DNA of 44,255 nt. Origin: CAZVRZ01 sp964629965 (GTDB lineage: Bacteria > Chloroflexota > Anaerolineae > Anaerolineales > UBA4823). Every line of letters starts with the position of its first letter. Positions within the stretch are counted from its first letter, which is position 1. The stretch is from contig CAZVRZ010000025.1 in the NCBI GenBank assembly GCA_964629965.1, positions 1 through 44,255 on the forward strand, given 5' to 3'. Shown here piece after piece: positions 1-9,315 of the stretch. The notes under the pieces were generated by a model. That model searched no databases. It saw nothing but the letters and a program-made list of their open reading frames with translations, and had not been told where the DNA came from. The translations under genes and the position numbers were made by a program.

Positions 1-250
1 GTGGTTCGGTTTGCTCAACATACGTAAAACGCATCCCCCACTGGCTGCCATCCTTAAGCAGCTCACGAAATGCCTGCAAAGAATCGGGCATACAGATGAC
101 CAAAACTTCTCGAATACCCGCCAACATCAGCATAGACAGCGGGTAATACACCATCGGTTTATCGTAAACAGGTAACAGTTGTTTGCTAATGCTGATCGTC
201 AGAGGATAGAGGCGCGTGCCCCTTCCACCAGCCAGGATAATGCCTTTCAT
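1..250 (-). CDS. rfbA: glucose-1-phosphate thymidylyltransferase, N-terminal part (runs off the left edge)
   Basis: Makes dTDP-glucose from glucose 1-phosphate and dTTP, the first step of the dTDP-rhamnose route. Only the first 83 codons are in the window. The nucleotidyltransferase signature GGRGTRLYP follows the start at residues 8-16, and KQLLPVYDKPM (residues 23-33) and DGSQWG are typical of RfbA/RmlA. The ATG overlaps the TGA of rfbB by four bases (ATGA), so the two are translationally coupled. The gene is the last member of the minus-strand polysaccharide operon visible here; rfbD, if present, would lie further left. Confidence 0.93.
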   Translation of the reverse strand, partial: MKGIILAGGRGTRLYPLTISISKQLLPVYDKPMVYYPLSMLMLAGIREVLVICMPDSLQAFRELLKDGSQWGMRFTYVEQTEP

Positions 251-1332
251 TCTTTGCCTCCTCGCTGCTCATAATTCTTCATGATCCAGGTCTGATAATC
301 CACCTGCTCGCGGATTGCTTTCAGCCATTCCGGATGGCCCAGGTACCATTCAATCGTTTTTTGTAAACCGCTGCCCAAGGATTGCTTTGGCTGCCAGCCC
401 AGTTCTTGTTGCATCCTGGTAATATCCATAGCATAACGGCGGTCATGTCCGGGTCGATCAGCAACAAACCGCATCAGAGATCGATGCGGCGTGAAGGGCG
501 AATCGGGGCGAACTTCATCCAGGATACCACATATATGCTCAATCACCATCAGATTCGTGGGCTGAGAGTCTCCACCGATATTATACGACCCGCCGGGCTT
601 GCCTTTTCGCAATACATACCAAATAGCCTCGCAATGATCTTCCACATATAACCAGTCTCGGATTTGTTTGCCATCTCCATATATCGGCAATGGTTTACCT
701 TCCGCGGCATTAAAGATGAATAAGGGGATGAGTTTCTCAGGAAATTGGCGTGGGCCATAATTGTTCGAACAGTTCGTCATGGAATATGGCAAGCCATAGG
801 TATGTCCATACGCTCGAACCAGGTGATCGCTGGATGCCTTGGAGGCCGCGTAGGGTGAATTGGGCGAGTAAGGGGTATCCTCCGTCCAGGCTGGATCGCC
901 AGGCGCCAGGCTGCCAAAAACCTCATCGGTCGAAATATGGTGAAACCGAACCTCATCCAGCGATTTGGCTTTCTCAACGATCCAGAACTGGCGAGCAGCC
1001 TCCAACAAAGTGAATGTACCTACGATATTGGTTCGCACGAACACTTCTGGATTAACAATCGAGCGATCTACATGGGTCTCTGCAGCGAAATGCACGATCG
1101 TATCGATCGCATATTTCCGCAATAGATCATCTACCAGAACTCGATCGCAGATATCTCCATGTATCAAAGTGTGGCGCGCCGGATCGGGAAGATCGGTTAA
1201 ATTCGCGGGACTGCCAGCGTAGGTTAAAGCGTCTAAATTGATAATCCGAACCTGCGGTTCCACCTGCAGTAAAAAACGAACAAAGTTAGACCCAATAAAA
1301 CCTGCTCCACCGGTTACCAGAACATTTTTCAT
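247..1332 (-). CDS. rfbB: dTDP-glucose 4,6-dehydratase
   Basis: Second step of dTDP-rhamnose synthesis: NAD-dependent conversion of dTDP-glucose to dTDP-4-keto-6-deoxyglucose in the cytoplasm. The 361 residues match the family length. The Rossmann motif GGAGFIGSN is at residues 8-16. The catalytic TDE triad is at 135-137, inside STDEVFG. The short-chain dehydrogenase YxxxK pair is Y161/K165. It sits 14 bases after rfbC and overlaps rfbA by four bases. The ATG start gives the usual MKNVLVTGGAG beginning. Confidence 0.96.
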   Translation of the reverse strand: MKNVLVTGGAGFIGSNFVRFLLQVEPQVRIINLDALTYAGSPANLTDLPDPARHTLIHGDICDRVLVDDLLRKYAIDTIVHFAAETHVDRSIVNPEVFVRTNIVGTFTLLEAARQFWIVEKAKSLDEVRFHHISTDEVFGSLAPGDPAWTEDTPYSPNSPYAASKASSDHLVRAYGHTYGLPYSMTNCSNNYGPRQFPEKLIPLFIFNAAEGKPLPIYGDGKQIRDWLYVEDHCEAIWYVLRKGKPGGSYNIGGDSQPTNLMVIEHICGILDEVRPDSPFTPHRSLMRFVADRPGHDRRYAMDITRMQQELGWQPKQSLGSGLQKTIEWYLGHPEWLKAIREQVDYQTWIMKNYEQRGGKE

Positions 1333-1346
1333 AATTTATCCCTTCA

Positions 1347-1895
1347 CTAATCAAACAAATCTGCTTCTGCCAGCGTTTTACCCAAGGCATCTTTTTCAGA
1401 CAAAACCGGTTGTTGATCGTCGACCAGAGACCAATCGATGCCAATCTGAGGATCATTCCACATCAGAGTGCGCTCCCATTGCGGCGCCCAGAAATCGGTG
1501 ACCTTATACAGTAACTCAGCCCATTCACTGAGCACATAAAAACCATGAGCGAAACCCGGCGGCACCCATAACTGATGGGTATTTTCTCTGGACAATCTTG
1601 CTCCAACCCACCTGCCAAAGGTGGGTGAACTCTTTCTAATATCAACAGCAACGTCATAGATTTCACCAACCAGGACGCGCAGCAGCTTTCCTTGCGCCTG
1701 TTGAATTTGATAATGCATTCCGCGTAATACGCCCCGCCGCGAACCTGATTGATTTTCCTGCACAAAATGCCCCGGCAAACCCGCCTGAATAAGCTTCTGT
1801 TCCTGGTAGATTTCCATAAAAAAGCCCCGCTCATCCTTACGCACAGTAGGCTCGATCAAAATAATATCTGGGATGGATAAATTTGTAAATTTCAT
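1347..1895 (-). CDS. rfbC: dTDP-4-dehydrorhamnose 3,5-epimerase
   Basis: Cupin-fold epimerase that acts on the RfbB product to give dTDP-4-keto-L-rhamnose. At 182 residues it has the normal size. RGMHYQ at residues 58-63 holds the conserved catalytic histidine (H61), and VPPGFAHGF (111-119) and LLYKVTDFWAP are family signatures. Gene order in transcription is rfbC-rfbB-rfbA. rfbD is not in this window, so the rhamnose route is incomplete as seen. Confidence 0.94.
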   Translation of the reverse strand: MKFTNLSIPDIILIEPTVRKDERGFFMEIYQEQKLIQAGLPGHFVQENQSGSRRGVLRGMHYQIQQAQGKLLRVLVGEIYDVAVDIRKSSPTFGRWVGARLSRENTHQLWVPPGFAHGFYVLSEWAELLYKVTDFWAPQWERTLMWNDPQIGIDWSLVDDQQPVLSEKDALGKTLAEADLFD

Positions 1896-1909
1896 ATCTC
1901 AGCGTATCC

Positions 1910-4087
1910 TCAATTGCCGGTATTTAAACAACATTCAGCCTCAAGCGATTCTAAACATACTCGGTCAAACAGAGAAGAAGCATCTCGAACACTTTCATAG
2001 GCTGTGAAGCTCCAATCCAAACCAGCCAACTTCAACCGCCCCGGAGTATAACTTGCCTGGCATTCCTCAGGAGAAAACAATGACCAAAAACGCACGGAAG
2101 AGCCAGATACTTGTAGATCGAGTGAAAGAGCAGGCTTCCGATCGAAATAATAAGGAGCATACCAGCCTCGGAACGAATCCTGTTCGGCCTCGCACAATGA
2201 ATAATGGTTTGCTGCTCCTACAACACCAACCCGCACCCAATACCTGCCTTGGGAGGTCTCCAGGACAAGGCTGTTATTTTCGGAATCAGACTGGTGTGGC
2301 CAGGCATGGAGCAACCAGTGCAGGTTATATTGGTGATCACGATGGCTGGTCAAATCATCCATTATTAGCCAGCTCTCTGCGCCCATCCGTACTACAGCCC
2401 GGCGATGTAAAACCGGTGCGGCCAGGCGTTGATAGCCATGCTGCTCGCCTTCCCAATAGGCTAATTGTTGGGAGTCAGAGGAACAAAGCTTGCAGAGTTT
2501 TCCCTCCGACCAGGGCAGCCAGAGGAAGCGACCCAGGCGTTCCATTTGATCACGATCATCCACAATTACAGTATTATGAGCGCTCGTTCCAGCCAACGAG
2601 AGCTTCCAAGATGAAGGAGGGTTATAGCTGTAAGTTCCAGGATCGATCGCAATATTCTGGCCTCGCCACCACAGATCAACATGCAATTGGTCTGCGTGAG
2701 CCGGGCGATGTTCATAGGCAGTACAACGCATCAAAGCAAAACTTTCGCCAGAACGGAATGAGTAAAATCCGCTTGTTTCAGCCACCAGGTCTTTCTGAGC
2801 AAATTCTTGCTCAGAAGATGAACACGCTTGAGATCCAAAAAGCCAGAAAAGATCTTCATCCCAGGCGCCAGGAGGAAAACAACGCACCTGGTGAGAATAG
2901 TACAGCGAGTCCTGCAGTATAGGGCGAAAATCCGAGTAATCGCAATTATTCAGAGGCAAGATCAACGAGCCATCATCATGTCCAAAATCAGGTACTCTAC
3001 CAGTCGGGCGATCGACAAGCTGGTACAAAAAGTTGGCTGCACATGCAAATCGCTGTTTCAAGCTGCTGCTAAAGGGCTGTCGATTGAGATCTCCCAGGCG
3101 CATAACCCATAAATAATCGTGCAGCATCAAGCGATGATACACAGACGAGTGTTGAGCAAAGGCGCCATCTGCATAAATCAACTCCCGGCCAAAGCGTTCT
3201 AATGCTAATCTCCCCTTTTCACGCCAACGATCAGAGCCGATCAATTCTGGAAATAAAATCCCGATCGTCCACAGGCCCAGGGCCTCACTAATACCATGAT
3301 TGTTCTGTTGGCTCAGGGCATAAGAAAAATTGGCTTCAATTCGCCTGGCAGTGAAAGCAAGCATTTCAACGAGAGAAGCCAGGCGTTCAGGGGTAGTAAC
3401 AGCGCTTTTGAAAAAGCCATACAAACCAAAACACCAGGCCATCGCCCGAAAACTTGCCTCTTGCCCGCATTTCCAGTTGATACCGCGCTGAGGAAGGTTA
3501 TGAAGCCGCCAATCTTCGACCAATTGCCAGAACAACTCAGCATAACGATCATCCTGAGTACGACCGTATGCCCGCACCAGAGGATAGACAAAGCTAAAAC
3601 GGTTTAGCTCCCAAATGGCTTTCACATCGCCGTACCGAAACTCATCGACCTCACTCCAATGGAGATCGGAAACTGCACGTTCTCCCGTGAAATGATTCCG
3701 CTGCCAATCGGGCGGAAAACCTGCCGGCAAGAAATGATGCCCAAAAAATCTAAAACTACCCTGGGCAAGAGCAGCCGATACATCTACGGGATTGTCAGAG
3801 CCGGTATCGGTATCCCACTGGGCAAAAAGCCCTGGTCGGTTTTCTTCAAGACCTGGTTCAAAAAAGAACTTGGCCAGGTTCTTCTGTTTCCATTTAAAAT
3901 ATTTCTGAGGATCTGCAATGGTCGGATCGGTCAGCAAACCTTGCAAAGGGTGGTTTTGCCACGCCTCTACAGGGAATTTTCTTCGAAAATACCCCAAACG
4001 CTGTTGCAGGCCGTAATACAATCGATATATCAACCACTTGAACCCCAAATGGCGCCAAAGGTGGTAGGCGGCCTGGGCTTTATTCAT
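1910..4087 (-). CDS. heparinase II/III-family protein (predicted alpha/alpha toroid plus beta-sandwich polysaccharide lyase fold)
   Basis: 725 residues from the chosen start. The N-terminal two thirds are helical and fit the toroid domain of heparinase II/III and alginate lyases. The C-terminal part has the Hepar_II_III signature around HADQLHVDLWWRG followed by DPGTYSY, about residues 465-495. There is no signal peptide, so it is predicted to be cytoplasmic, unlike secreted degradative lyases. Such proteins are regularly coded inside capsule and exopolysaccharide operons, where the role is not well defined; the substrate cannot be read from the sequence. A longer reading frame starts at 4165 but would overlap the upstream gene by 86 bases and has no spaced ribosome site. 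The ATG at 4087 has AAGGG upstream and overlaps by only 8 bases. Confidence 0.85.
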   Translation of the reverse strand: MNKAQAAYHLWRHLGFKWLIYRLYYGLQQRLGYFRRKFPVEAWQNHPLQGLLTDPTIADPQKYFKWKQKNLAKFFFEPGLEENRPGLFAQWDTDTGSDNPVDVSAALAQGSFRFFGHHFLPAGFPPDWQRNHFTGERAVSDLHWSEVDEFRYGDVKAIWELNRFSFVYPLVRAYGRTQDDRYAELFWQLVEDWRLHNLPQRGINWKCGQEASFRAMAWCFGLYGFFKSAVTTPERLASLVEMLAFTARRIEANFSYALSQQNNHGISEALGLWTIGILFPELIGSDRWREKGRLALERFGRELIYADGAFAQHSSVYHRLMLHDYLWVMRLGDLNRQPFSSSLKQRFACAANFLYQLVDRPTGRVPDFGHDDGSLILPLNNCDYSDFRPILQDSLYYSHQVRCFPPGAWDEDLFWLFGSQACSSSEQEFAQKDLVAETSGFYSFRSGESFALMRCTAYEHRPAHADQLHVDLWWRGQNIAIDPGTYSYNPPSSWKLSLAGTSAHNTVIVDDRDQMERLGRFLWLPWSEGKLCKLCSSDSQQLAYWEGEQHGYQRLAAPVLHRRAVVRMGAESWLIMDDLTSHRDHQYNLHWLLHAWPHQSDSENNSLVLETSQGRYWVRVGVVGAANHYSLCEAEQDSFRGWYAPYYFDRKPALSLDLQVSGSSVRFWSLFSPEECQASYTPGRLKLAGLDWSFTAYESVRDASSLFDRVCLESLEAECCLNTGN

Positions 4088-6230
4088 TGGCCCTTCGCGA
4101 ATGACCTGGCAGCATCGCTCGTTCCACTGCGACAAGCGATGCCAGGGTAACTTCTTCCAATTCATCCCAGGGGATCAACCATTCGCCGCCTTGGTGGACG
4201 CGATCGACAAAAGCAGATATTTCCTGCACATGACCTTTGTCCTGGCGAGCTGCTCGCATACCCCGAAAACCTGCCCAACCATAAGCCTTCAAGGCTTTGA
4301 AATTATCCAGCACAATCACCCGCCCCTCGCTAAAGACCTCCAGGCGCTCTTTGGGAAAGCTCTTGCTGCCATTTGCAAGATAATGAATAGCGCCTGTAGA
4401 GCCATCTGCAAATTCCAATAAGATCATCATTTTATCCTGACGGATCGTTATACCAGGCGCTTCGCCCATCATGCGGGCTTCCATGCTTGTGATAGGCAAA
4501 CCAGTCAAATATCGCAGGAGATCAATAAAATGGCAGCCTTCACCGATAATGCGCCCTCCACCAATTTCATTATTTTGGGTCCAATGAGCAGCCGGGATAG
4601 CTCCCGCATTGACGGTATAGATCATGCTCAAAGGCTGCGAGCGAACGCTCAACAACTTCTTCAAACGCTGAGAAAAGGGTGAAAAACGCCGATTAAAGCC
4701 CACCAATACCTGTTGATCCTTCAATTGAGATACAGCGCCATGCAATGATTCCAGCTCCGACCGGTTTAACGCCAGCGGCTTTTCGACAAAGACACTTTTC
4801 CCCGCCTGCAAAGCCTTGATGACAAGCGCTGCGTGCGTGTTATGGCGGGTCGTGATGAATACGGTGTTGATCTCAGGATCGCTCAAGATGATCTCGTAAT
4901 CTGACGTGGCATTTTTAAATCCAAATTTACGCGCTGCCAGGGCCGCCGAGGAGCCGCCGCGACTGGCAATGCTCTTGAGACGCGCCGGTGTACGCGCCAG
5001 AGCCGGCAGCAGAACCAGCGAAGTGAAATTACCGGCGCCGATCACCCCGGCAACCACCCCATTCTTATTGGGCGAAGATAGAACCACTGGGTAAGTAACT
5101 GTTCGAGGAGATTCAGCAGGTTGGTCTTCATAAGTGAGGATCACGCCTAAGAGTGAATGATCTTCTAACAGCATCTGATATGCTTCGGAAGCTCTCTCTT
5201 GGGGAAGATGATGTGAGATCAAGGAAGCGACATCGAACTTTCCTGCGTTTAAGAGAGCGAGAACAGCTTCAAGATTGCGTTGTTCTGTCCAGCGCACAAA
5301 GCCGAACGGGTAATCCTGGCCCTTTTGTTCGTATGCTTCGTCGTATCTTCCAGGGCCGTAAGAGCAAGAAACTTGGAAACTCAACTCTTTTTCATAGAAA
5401 TCGGCTCGCGACAGTTCCAGTCCTACCACCCCCACCAGGACAATCCTACCACGTTTACGGCACATCTGCGCCGCCTGGTGAACCGGGTCGTTGCTCTTCG
5501 TCGATGCAGTGATCAAGACAGCATCGACTCCTAAACCATCTGAAAAAGACAGGCCCGCGTTGACCGCATCTGCACCTGCGCTGAGATCAGCTACTTCGGC
5601 GCCATATTGTTTTGCCAGGGCCAGCTTATTGGCGTCGTAATCAATTCCCAAAACCTGGCAGCCATTTGCCAACAGCATCTGAACAGCCATCAAACCGAGC
5701 AAACCCAAGCCTACCACCACAACCCTTTCCCCCAACGTTGGCTGGATCAGGCGAATACCTTGCAGGCTCACTGTCGCTAAAACCGTGAAAGCGGCCGCAT
5801 CATCTCGAATGTTTTCCGGTATGCGAGCACACAAATTCTTCGGAACGCAGACGATACCGGCGTGCGGTCCATTCGAAACCACCCGGTCGCCCACCTTGTA
5901 ATCGAATACCCCATCGCCCACACCGATCACAACACCCGCATTACAATATCCTAACGGCAAAGGTTGGTCCAGGCGCGCAAAAACAGCTTCCAAAGTGGGA
6001 AGCAAACCATCTGTTCGCATCTTCTCCAACACCTGCTTGATCTTATCTGGCTGGGAGCGCGCTTTCGCAATCCAATTGGCCTGCCCAAACTCTACCAACA
6101 TGCGCTCCGTACCGGCAGATATCAAACTGCACCTGGACGAGATCAACACATGTCCAGGCGGGCATGAAGGCATAGGCACATCTACAATACTTATTTCGCC
6201 AGATTTTAGACTTTGAAAGATCTGTTTCAC
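4080..6230 (-). CDS. two-domain oxidoreductase: zinc-type alcohol dehydrogenase fused to Gfo/Idh/MocA domain
   Basis: 716 residues in two Rossmann enzymes. Residues 1 to about 370 are a medium-chain dehydrogenase: GxGxxG-like VVGLGLLGL at 172-180, and the N-terminal SAGTER at 38-43. Residues from about 390 are a Gfo/Idh/MocA oxidoreductase: VIGAGNF at 396-402 and the EKP catalytic motif at 483-485. The fusion is a known capsule-cluster architecture and often precedes a heparinase II/III-family gene, as here. It probably acts on a sugar or sugar nucleotide in polysaccharide synthesis; the substrate is unknown. The start codon is GTG, seven bases after the wecC-like gene. The dehydrogenase half lacks the usual cysteine-rich structural zinc loop. 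Confidence 0.88.
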   Translation of the reverse strand: MKQIFQSLKSGEISIVDVPMPSCPPGHVLISSRCSLISAGTERMLVEFGQANWIAKARSQPDKIKQVLEKMRTDGLLPTLEAVFARLDQPLPLGYCNAGVVIGVGDGVFDYKVGDRVVSNGPHAGIVCVPKNLCARIPENIRDDAAAFTVLATVSLQGIRLIQPTLGERVVVVGLGLLGLMAVQMLLANGCQVLGIDYDANKLALAKQYGAEVADLSAGADAVNAGLSFSDGLGVDAVLITASTKSNDPVHQAAQMCRKRGRIVLVGVVGLELSRADFYEKELSFQVSCSYGPGRYDEAYEQKGQDYPFGFVRWTEQRNLEAVLALLNAGKFDVASLISHHLPQERASEAYQMLLEDHSLLGVILTYEDQPAESPRTVTYPVVLSSPNKNGVVAGVIGAGNFTSLVLLPALARTPARLKSIASRGGSSAALAARKFGFKNATSDYEIILSDPEINTVFITTRHNTHAALVIKALQAGKSVFVEKPLALNRSELESLHGAVSQLKDQQVLVGFNRRFSPFSQRLKKLLSVRSQPLSMIYTVNAGAIPAAHWTQNNEIGGGRIIGEGCHFIDLLRYLTGLPITSMEARMMGEAPGITIRQDKMMILLEFADGSTGAIHYLANGSKSFPKERLEVFSEGRVIVLDNFKALKAYGWAGFRGMRAARQDKGHVQEISAFVDRVHQGGEWLIPWDELEEVTLASLVAVERAMLPGHSRRANE

Positions 6231-6237
6231 AATATTT

Positions 6238-7533
6238 TCAACTCGCAGGTAACTGTTTATGAGATAGATAACCGACGCCTAGCTTAGAAACAGTGAAGCC
6301 GGCCTGACTCCATAGGTTATTGTCCAGCACATTGACCGTATCTACAATTATTCTGCCCGGCATCAACTTTTTCACTTGTTCCGGCAGCAGGGCTCGAAAA
6401 GTTTTATGTGCTACCAGTACAATAGCCGCATCTGCCGCACTGAACACATCTTCCAGGCTGCCAACCGTATCGAAATCCAGGAATTTTGCATCCGGCTTAT
6501 ACGGTTCGTAGGCCAATATCTTCGCTCCAGCTTTCGCCAACAGCTGGGCGATCTCCACTGCCGGACTTTCTCGTAAATCATCCACATCGGCTTTATAGGA
6601 CAGGCCCAAAACCGCAATCCTTTTTCCCGCCAGTTCAGATAAACATCGCTGGAGCAATTGGATCACATGGTGGGGCTGATCATCGTTAACATTCCTAGCA
6701 GTGTGAATCAAAGGTGTGATATCAGGGGCGGCTTCGACCAAAAACCATGGGTCAACGCTAATACAATGTCCGCCTACCCCCGGGCCAGGATTCAAGATGT
6801 TTATGCGCGGATGATGGTTGGCAATCCGAATCGCGTCCCAAACATTGACGCCGACACGTTCTGCCAAGCGGGCAAATTCATTCGCGATTGCTATGTTTAC
6901 ATCGCGGGAGGTGTTTTCCATCAGTTTCACCATCTCCGCAGTGGTCGAATCAGTCAGGATGATTTCCCCTTTAACGAATATGCCATATAGATTGCGACCA
7001 GCTTGTGCGCAGGCCGGCGTGATTCCTCCGATAACCCGCGCGTTCTCGATCAATTCTTTGATCATTTTTCCCGGCAAAATCCGTTCTGGAGTATACGCTA
7101 AGTAAAAATCTATGCCTGCTTTCAGTCCGGACCGTTCCAGAATCGGCTTGACCAGGTCAACCGTTGTCCTTGGAGGCGAGGTAGACTCTAAAACAACCAG
7201 GTTCCCTGGGCGCAGGTAAGGCACAAGCGATTCAGTTGCCGAGATCACTGCTCGCATATCAGCCGTTTTATCAGGGTTAAATGGAGTAGGCACAGCAATA
7301 ATAAAAGCATCAGCTTCTTCTGGGGTTGAGGCTACCTTCAAGTTCTGGCTTCTCCAAGCCTGCTGAACCAAGTCACTTAAGCCTGGTTCATAGATATGGA
7401 TCTTACCTTCCTGAAGCGTGTTGATGATCTGTTTGTTAATATCAACACCAGTCACCTTGACGCCATGTGTTGCGAACATCGCCGCCGTAGGCAAACCGAT
7501 ATAACCCATTCCCAAGATACATACGGTATTCAT
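6238..7533 (-). CDS. wecC: UDP-N-acetyl-D-mannosamine dehydrogenase-type nucleotide-sugar dehydrogenase
   Basis: NAD-dependent two-step oxidation of a UDP-hexosamine to the uronic acid, giving an acidic sugar for surface polysaccharide. 431 residues, as in WecC. GMGYIGLPTA at 8-17 is the NAD site, STSPPRTT (117-124) and YTPERILPG (148-156) are family blocks, and GGHCISVDP holds the catalytic cysteine C257. The middle and C-terminal UDP-binding domains are complete. WecC-like enzymes are hard to separate from UDP-glucose or UDP-GalNAc dehydrogenases without a tree. No wecB epimerase is in the window, so the exact sugar is inferred. Confidence 0.85.
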   Translation of the reverse strand: MNTVCILGMGYIGLPTAAMFATHGVKVTGVDINKQIINTLQEGKIHIYEPGLSDLVQQAWRSQNLKVASTPEEADAFIIAVPTPFNPDKTADMRAVISATESLVPYLRPGNLVVLESTSPPRTTVDLVKPILERSGLKAGIDFYLAYTPERILPGKMIKELIENARVIGGITPACAQAGRNLYGIFVKGEIILTDSTTAEMVKLMENTSRDVNIAIANEFARLAERVGVNVWDAIRIANHHPRINILNPGPGVGGHCISVDPWFLVEAAPDITPLIHTARNVNDDQPHHVIQLLQRCLSELAGKRIAVLGLSYKADVDDLRESPAVEIAQLLAKAGAKILAYEPYKPDAKFLDFDTVGSLEDVFSAADAAIVLVAHKTFRALLPEQVKKLMPGRIIVDTVNVLDNNLWSQAGFTVSKLGVGYLSHKQLPAS

Positions 7534-7596
7534 ATAAATCCTTTGGATGATTATGAGAGATTTTAGAGCATCTTTTCGAAGTTAGTGGTTATTTCC

Positions 7597-9297
7597 CTAG
7601 ATAAACCCAACTTCTCGTAAGTAAGAAACGATCTTGCGCGCATTTTCCTCAGGCGTTGCGTCAACCGTGTACAAGACAAGTTCTGGGCTAACAGGTTCCT
7701 CGTAAGGATCATCAATACCTGTGAAACCTTTGATCTCACCCCGCCGGGCGCGGGCATACATACCTTTCGAGTCACGACCTTCACAAACGTTGAGGGGGGT
7801 ATCAACAAAAACTTCGATGAAATGTTCTTCGCCAACCATCTTGCGAGCTTCGTTGCGCGCCTTGCGATATGGGCTGATGGCAGCGCAAATGACCGCACCA
7901 TGATGCCGGACAATTTCACCGGCCACAAAACCGATCCGCAGGATATTGGTATCACGATCTTCTTTACTAAATCCCAGGCCTTTCGAAAGATGCGTCCGCA
8001 CTACATCGCCATCCAAAACCGTAGGCTGCCGTCCATGCTCTAATAACATTGGGATCAAGGCCTGGGCAATAGTCGATTTACCAGCCCCACTCAACCCAGT
8101 GAACCAGATACAAAAACCTTGTTTATGTCGCGGTGGATTTACCTCAGTCAGGATTTCTGCTGTCTCTTTACGGGTAAACCATTCCGGCAATGTCATACCT
8201 TTCGCCAGATACTCTTCACGCACCTGGGTTCCGGAGATAGAGGCGATCTTAGCGTTGCTGGGCGCTTTATCTTTTTCTTCATATCGTGCTTCATCCACCA
8301 GATACACTAATTCCTGAAATGGTACGGGGTGAACCCCCGTCTCGTTTTCATATTGGTTTAGCATATCCTGAGCTTCATAAGGACCGTAGAAAGGCTTACC
8401 GCTGCTATCCAGGCCTGGGCCGGCATGGTCACGACCCACAATGAAATGGGTTGCGCCATGGTTTCGGCGAATAATGGCATGCCAGATCGCCTCTCGCGGC
8501 CCGGCCATGCGCATGGCTAAAGGCAGTAAACTTAAAATAGTGTTCGACCTGTCATAATAGTTCTCATACAGGGCCTTATAAACCCGTACCCGGGTATAGT
8601 GGTCTACGTCACCGGGCTTCGTCAAGCCTACCACGGGATGAAGAAGTAAACTGCCATTTACGGCTGCAGCCGCTCGTTTGGTCAATTCCTCATGGATGCG
8701 ATGCATGGGGTTGCGTGTTTGGAAGGCCACAACTTTCTCATTCCCCATACTTTCCAGCATCTCACGAACATCGGAAGGAGTGCGGCGCAATTCCACAAAA
8801 TCATAATACATAGGGAGGTTGAGCACGTTGAGTTCGCCCGATATACAGAAATCTCCCCACGAGATCATCTCTGATACCAAAGGGTGACGATGATCCATGG
8901 TTCCCAACACCAGGCGCGCTTCGCGAGTTGGGTCCCAGCGAAAAACATCCTCAAGGCGCATGACAGCAATAATGTTATTATGCGAATCACGCAAGGTGAT
9001 CCATTCTTCTCGCGCCGGCAAATCATCTTTCGCGATCGTAAGCGTAACAGGGATGGGAAACAAGATGCCAGTGCTTAATCGCATCTCAGTCAAAACGCGC
9101 TGATAATCTGCCTCTCCCATGAAATGATCCAAAGGGGAAAATCCTCCAGTAGCGATCATTTCCAGATCGTTCAGATTGCGATCAGATATTTGAATTGAGG
9201 GATACCGGATTGCGCGGGCAAGCAGAGCCTGGCGTTCTTCGCCTTTAATGATCCGATCGATCAGTTTTCCCCCATAGGGTGTGATCAAGTAACTCAT
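7597..9297 (-). CDS. sat-cysC: bifunctional sulfate adenylyltransferase / adenylylsulfate kinase
   Basis: 566 residues. The N-terminal PUA-like and ATP-sulfurylase domains (1 to about 380) carry QTRNPMHRIHE at 193-203 and GRDHAGPG at 288-295, both active-site blocks. The C-terminal APS kinase (about 395-566) carries the P-loop GLSGAGKST at 401-409 and LDGDVVRTHL. The protein turns sulfate and two ATP into PAPS. No APS or PAPS reductase, sulfite reductase or sulfate transporter is nearby. The gene lies between gmd and wecC in a polysaccharide operon (18 bases after gmd), which suggests PAPS is made here as sulfate donor for glycan sulfation. That is inference; no sulfotransferase is visible in the window. 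Confidence 0.95.
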   Translation of the reverse strand: MSYLITPYGGKLIDRIIKGEERQALLARAIRYPSIQISDRNLNDLEMIATGGFSPLDHFMGEADYQRVLTEMRLSTGILFPIPVTLTIAKDDLPAREEWITLRDSHNNIIAVMRLEDVFRWDPTREARLVLGTMDHRHPLVSEMISWGDFCISGELNVLNLPMYYDFVELRRTPSDVREMLESMGNEKVVAFQTRNPMHRIHEELTKRAAAAVNGSLLLHPVVGLTKPGDVDHYTRVRVYKALYENYYDRSNTILSLLPLAMRMAGPREAIWHAIIRRNHGATHFIVGRDHAGPGLDSSGKPFYGPYEAQDMLNQYENETGVHPVPFQELVYLVDEARYEEKDKAPSNAKIASISGTQVREEYLAKGMTLPEWFTRKETAEILTEVNPPRHKQGFCIWFTGLSGAGKSTIAQALIPMLLEHGRQPTVLDGDVVRTHLSKGLGFSKEDRDTNILRIGFVAGEIVRHHGAVICAAISPYRKARNEARKMVGEEHFIEVFVDTPLNVCEGRDSKGMYARARRGEIKGFTGIDDPYEEPVSPELVLYTVDATPEENARKIVSYLREVGFI

Positions 9298-9315
9298 TGG
9301 ATAAATCTCTTAAAG

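Noticed and set aside
2053..2922. 289-codon open frame on the plus strand
   Set aside because: It lies wholly antisense to the heparinase II/III-family gene, has no family resemblance and an odd composition; it is a by-product of codon use.
7563..7955. 130-codon frame on the minus strand
   Set aside because: Shadow frame of the APS kinase end of sat-cysC.
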